Shown here in pieces: positions 59,590-60,036 of a stretch of 60,036 bases of DNA; the stretch's first letter is position 1, and the number at the start of each line of letters is the position of its first letter. The notes under the pieces were generated by a model, which was not told where the DNA came from, did not search any database, and saw only the letters and a program-made list of their open reading frames with translations. The DNA is taken from assembly GCA_050246595.1 (NCBI GenBank), contig JBFWVT010000027.1:1-60036 (forward strand), in the 5' to 3' direction. This DNA comes from DATARH01 sp050246595 (lineage in GTDB: Bacteria > Pseudomonadota > Alphaproteobacteria > ATCC43930 > CGMCC-115725). The translations under genes and the position numbers were made by a program.

Positions 59590-59740
59590 TGTCTCAGTTT
59601 GAATTTTAACCTTGCCGTTCTGCGGCGCCAGCGCTCTCGGGCTGACCGCGGGCCGGAGCCGCGACCGTCCTGAACTTGCCGAGGGCGGTCCCAAGGGGAT
59701 ACTCCGGAGCGGCGCAGTGGGCCAATTTCAAACTGAGACA
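59590..59740. mobile_element. MITE-like element with terminal inverted repeats
   Basis: The left end reads TGTCTCAGTTTGAATTTTAA and the right end, inverted, TGTCTCAGTTTGAAATTGG. These ends match for 14 bases with similar sequence after. The 151-base interior has no gene. This size and structure fit a non-autonomous transposon relic that a transposase elsewhere could move. The target duplication is not clear (TAC/CTAC near the edges). Confidence 0.55.
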
Positions 59741-59819
59741 CTACCGGCTTTTCGATCCCGACGCTCGGCGGCGTATCGGCGGCGGGAGGTTGGTCGGCGG
59801 AAGCCGCCCCGAGCCTCTA

Positions 59820-60036
59820 GAGTGTGATCGGGTCTGGTTGAAACGGGATAGGGGTTCCCCGGCGCGGGGATCTCTGCGCAAGATGCCGGCTGGGGGGTGG
59901 AGGCCATCGCGCATGCCCAGACCCTATTCACAGGATTTGCGAGACCGAGTGGTGGCATCGGTGAGGGGCGGTCGCTCGCGCCGCGCCACCGCGAAGACAT
60001 TCAACGTGAGCGTCGCCACGGTCGTGCGATGGTCGC
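59820..60036 (+). mobile_element. IS630-family insertion sequence, right copy, cut by window edge
   Basis: The tip GAGTGTGATCGGGTCTGGTT follows TA at 59818-59819. The leader of 93 bases before the transposase ATG is shared almost base for base with the left copy. The element continues beyond the window. Both copies are represented by exactly 217 bases. Confidence 0.8.
59913..60036 (+). CDS. IS630-type transposase, N-terminal 41 residues (partial)
   Basis: It reads MPRPYSQDLRDRVVASVRGG, then an arginine-rich part and FNVSVATVVRWS. It differs at five residues from the left copy over the shared 41. It is the helix-turn-helix start of an IS630 transposase; the catalytic region is outside the window. 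Confidence 0.75.
   Translation, partial: MPRPYSQDLRDRVVASVRGGRSRRATAKTFNVSVATVVRWS

Noticed and set aside
1..60036. Composite transposon bounded by the two IS630 ends
   Set aside because: The segment holds essential genes in conserved order and is about 60 kb. IS630 elements are not known to mobilise such lengths, and the two copies are diverged.
1..60036. Circular plasmid or phage indicated by repeated ends
   Set aside because: The ends are inverted, not direct, repeats and differ in sequence; gene content is chromosomal and no replication or phage genes are present.
1..60036. tRNA, rRNA or CRISPR array
   Set aside because: I saw no cloverleaf-like sequence, no conserved rRNA stretch and no regularly spaced direct repeats with unique spacers.

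Overview
The window reads as a GC-rich alphaproteobacterial chromosome segment. The main evidence is the conserved order rpsB-tsf-pyrH-frr-uppS-cdsA-dxr-rseP-bamA-skp-lpxD-fabZ-lpxA, together with def-fmt-truA, Tat-exported solute-binding proteins, many GTGA/ATGA start-stop overlaps, and several dispersed palindromic repeat families of the kind common in Rhodospirillales/Hyphomicrobiales genomes. I cannot name a genus. I see no rRNA, tRNA or CRISPR array. Both ends run into the first 217 bp of an IS630-type insertion sequence, in inverted orientation with the transposases reading outward, so the piece is probably an assembly contig broken at a repeat.

Layout. 1-5.2 kb: IS630 end, a Tat-exported peptide/nickel-type solute-binding protein cut off from any downstream permease genes by the IS, an unknown protein, a class II aldolase-like protein and a YghU-type glutathione transferase. 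5.4-13.4 kb: a signalling locus with an exported DUF3365 c-heme protein, a membrane GAF histidine kinase, a four-GAF plus PAS soluble histidine kinase with a closely related kinase core, a single-domain receiver, and a receiver-adenylate cyclase fusion. 13.4-18.3 kb: a broken DJ-1/PfpI gene, a Kup potassium transporter, a LigB-type extradiol dioxygenase and a split chromate transporter. 18.4-22.6 kb: an orphan family-1 solute-binding protein, a SnoaL-like protein, an M20 amidohydrolase and a luciferase-like flavin monooxygenase. 22.7-27.9 kb: def, fmt, truA, an ABC-F ATPase and an unknown protein with a near-consensus promoter. 28.1-34.1 kb: catabolic genes on the minus strand (CoA transferase, VOC protein, mandelate racemase-like enzyme, alpha/beta hydrolase, SCP2-like protein) interrupted by a small AT-richer accessory patch.

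34.3-47.2 kb is the core cell-growth cluster: translation factors, UMP kinase, undecaprenyl and phospholipid precursors, the DXP pathway, the site-2 protease, outer-membrane protein assembly and lipid A. It ends at lpxA without lpxI or lpxB. 47.2-55.4 kb: MaoC-like hydratase, small proteins, PepN aminopeptidase, a DUF1328 membrane peptide, a persulfide dioxygenase-rhodanese fusion, moaA and NAD kinase. 55.6-59.5 kb: a minus-strand group with a PNPOx-like protein, two Fe(II)/2-oxoglutarate-type oxygenases, a DUF4279 protein overlapping a toxin-like C-terminal tail, and an N-formylglutamate amidohydrolase. This is followed by a MITE-like element and the second IS630 end.

No complete new defence or mobile system is evident. 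The best leads are the heme-sensor/twin-kinase/cyclase locus, the orphan toxin-tail plus DUF4279 pair, and the AT-richer coiled-coil gene near 30 kb.
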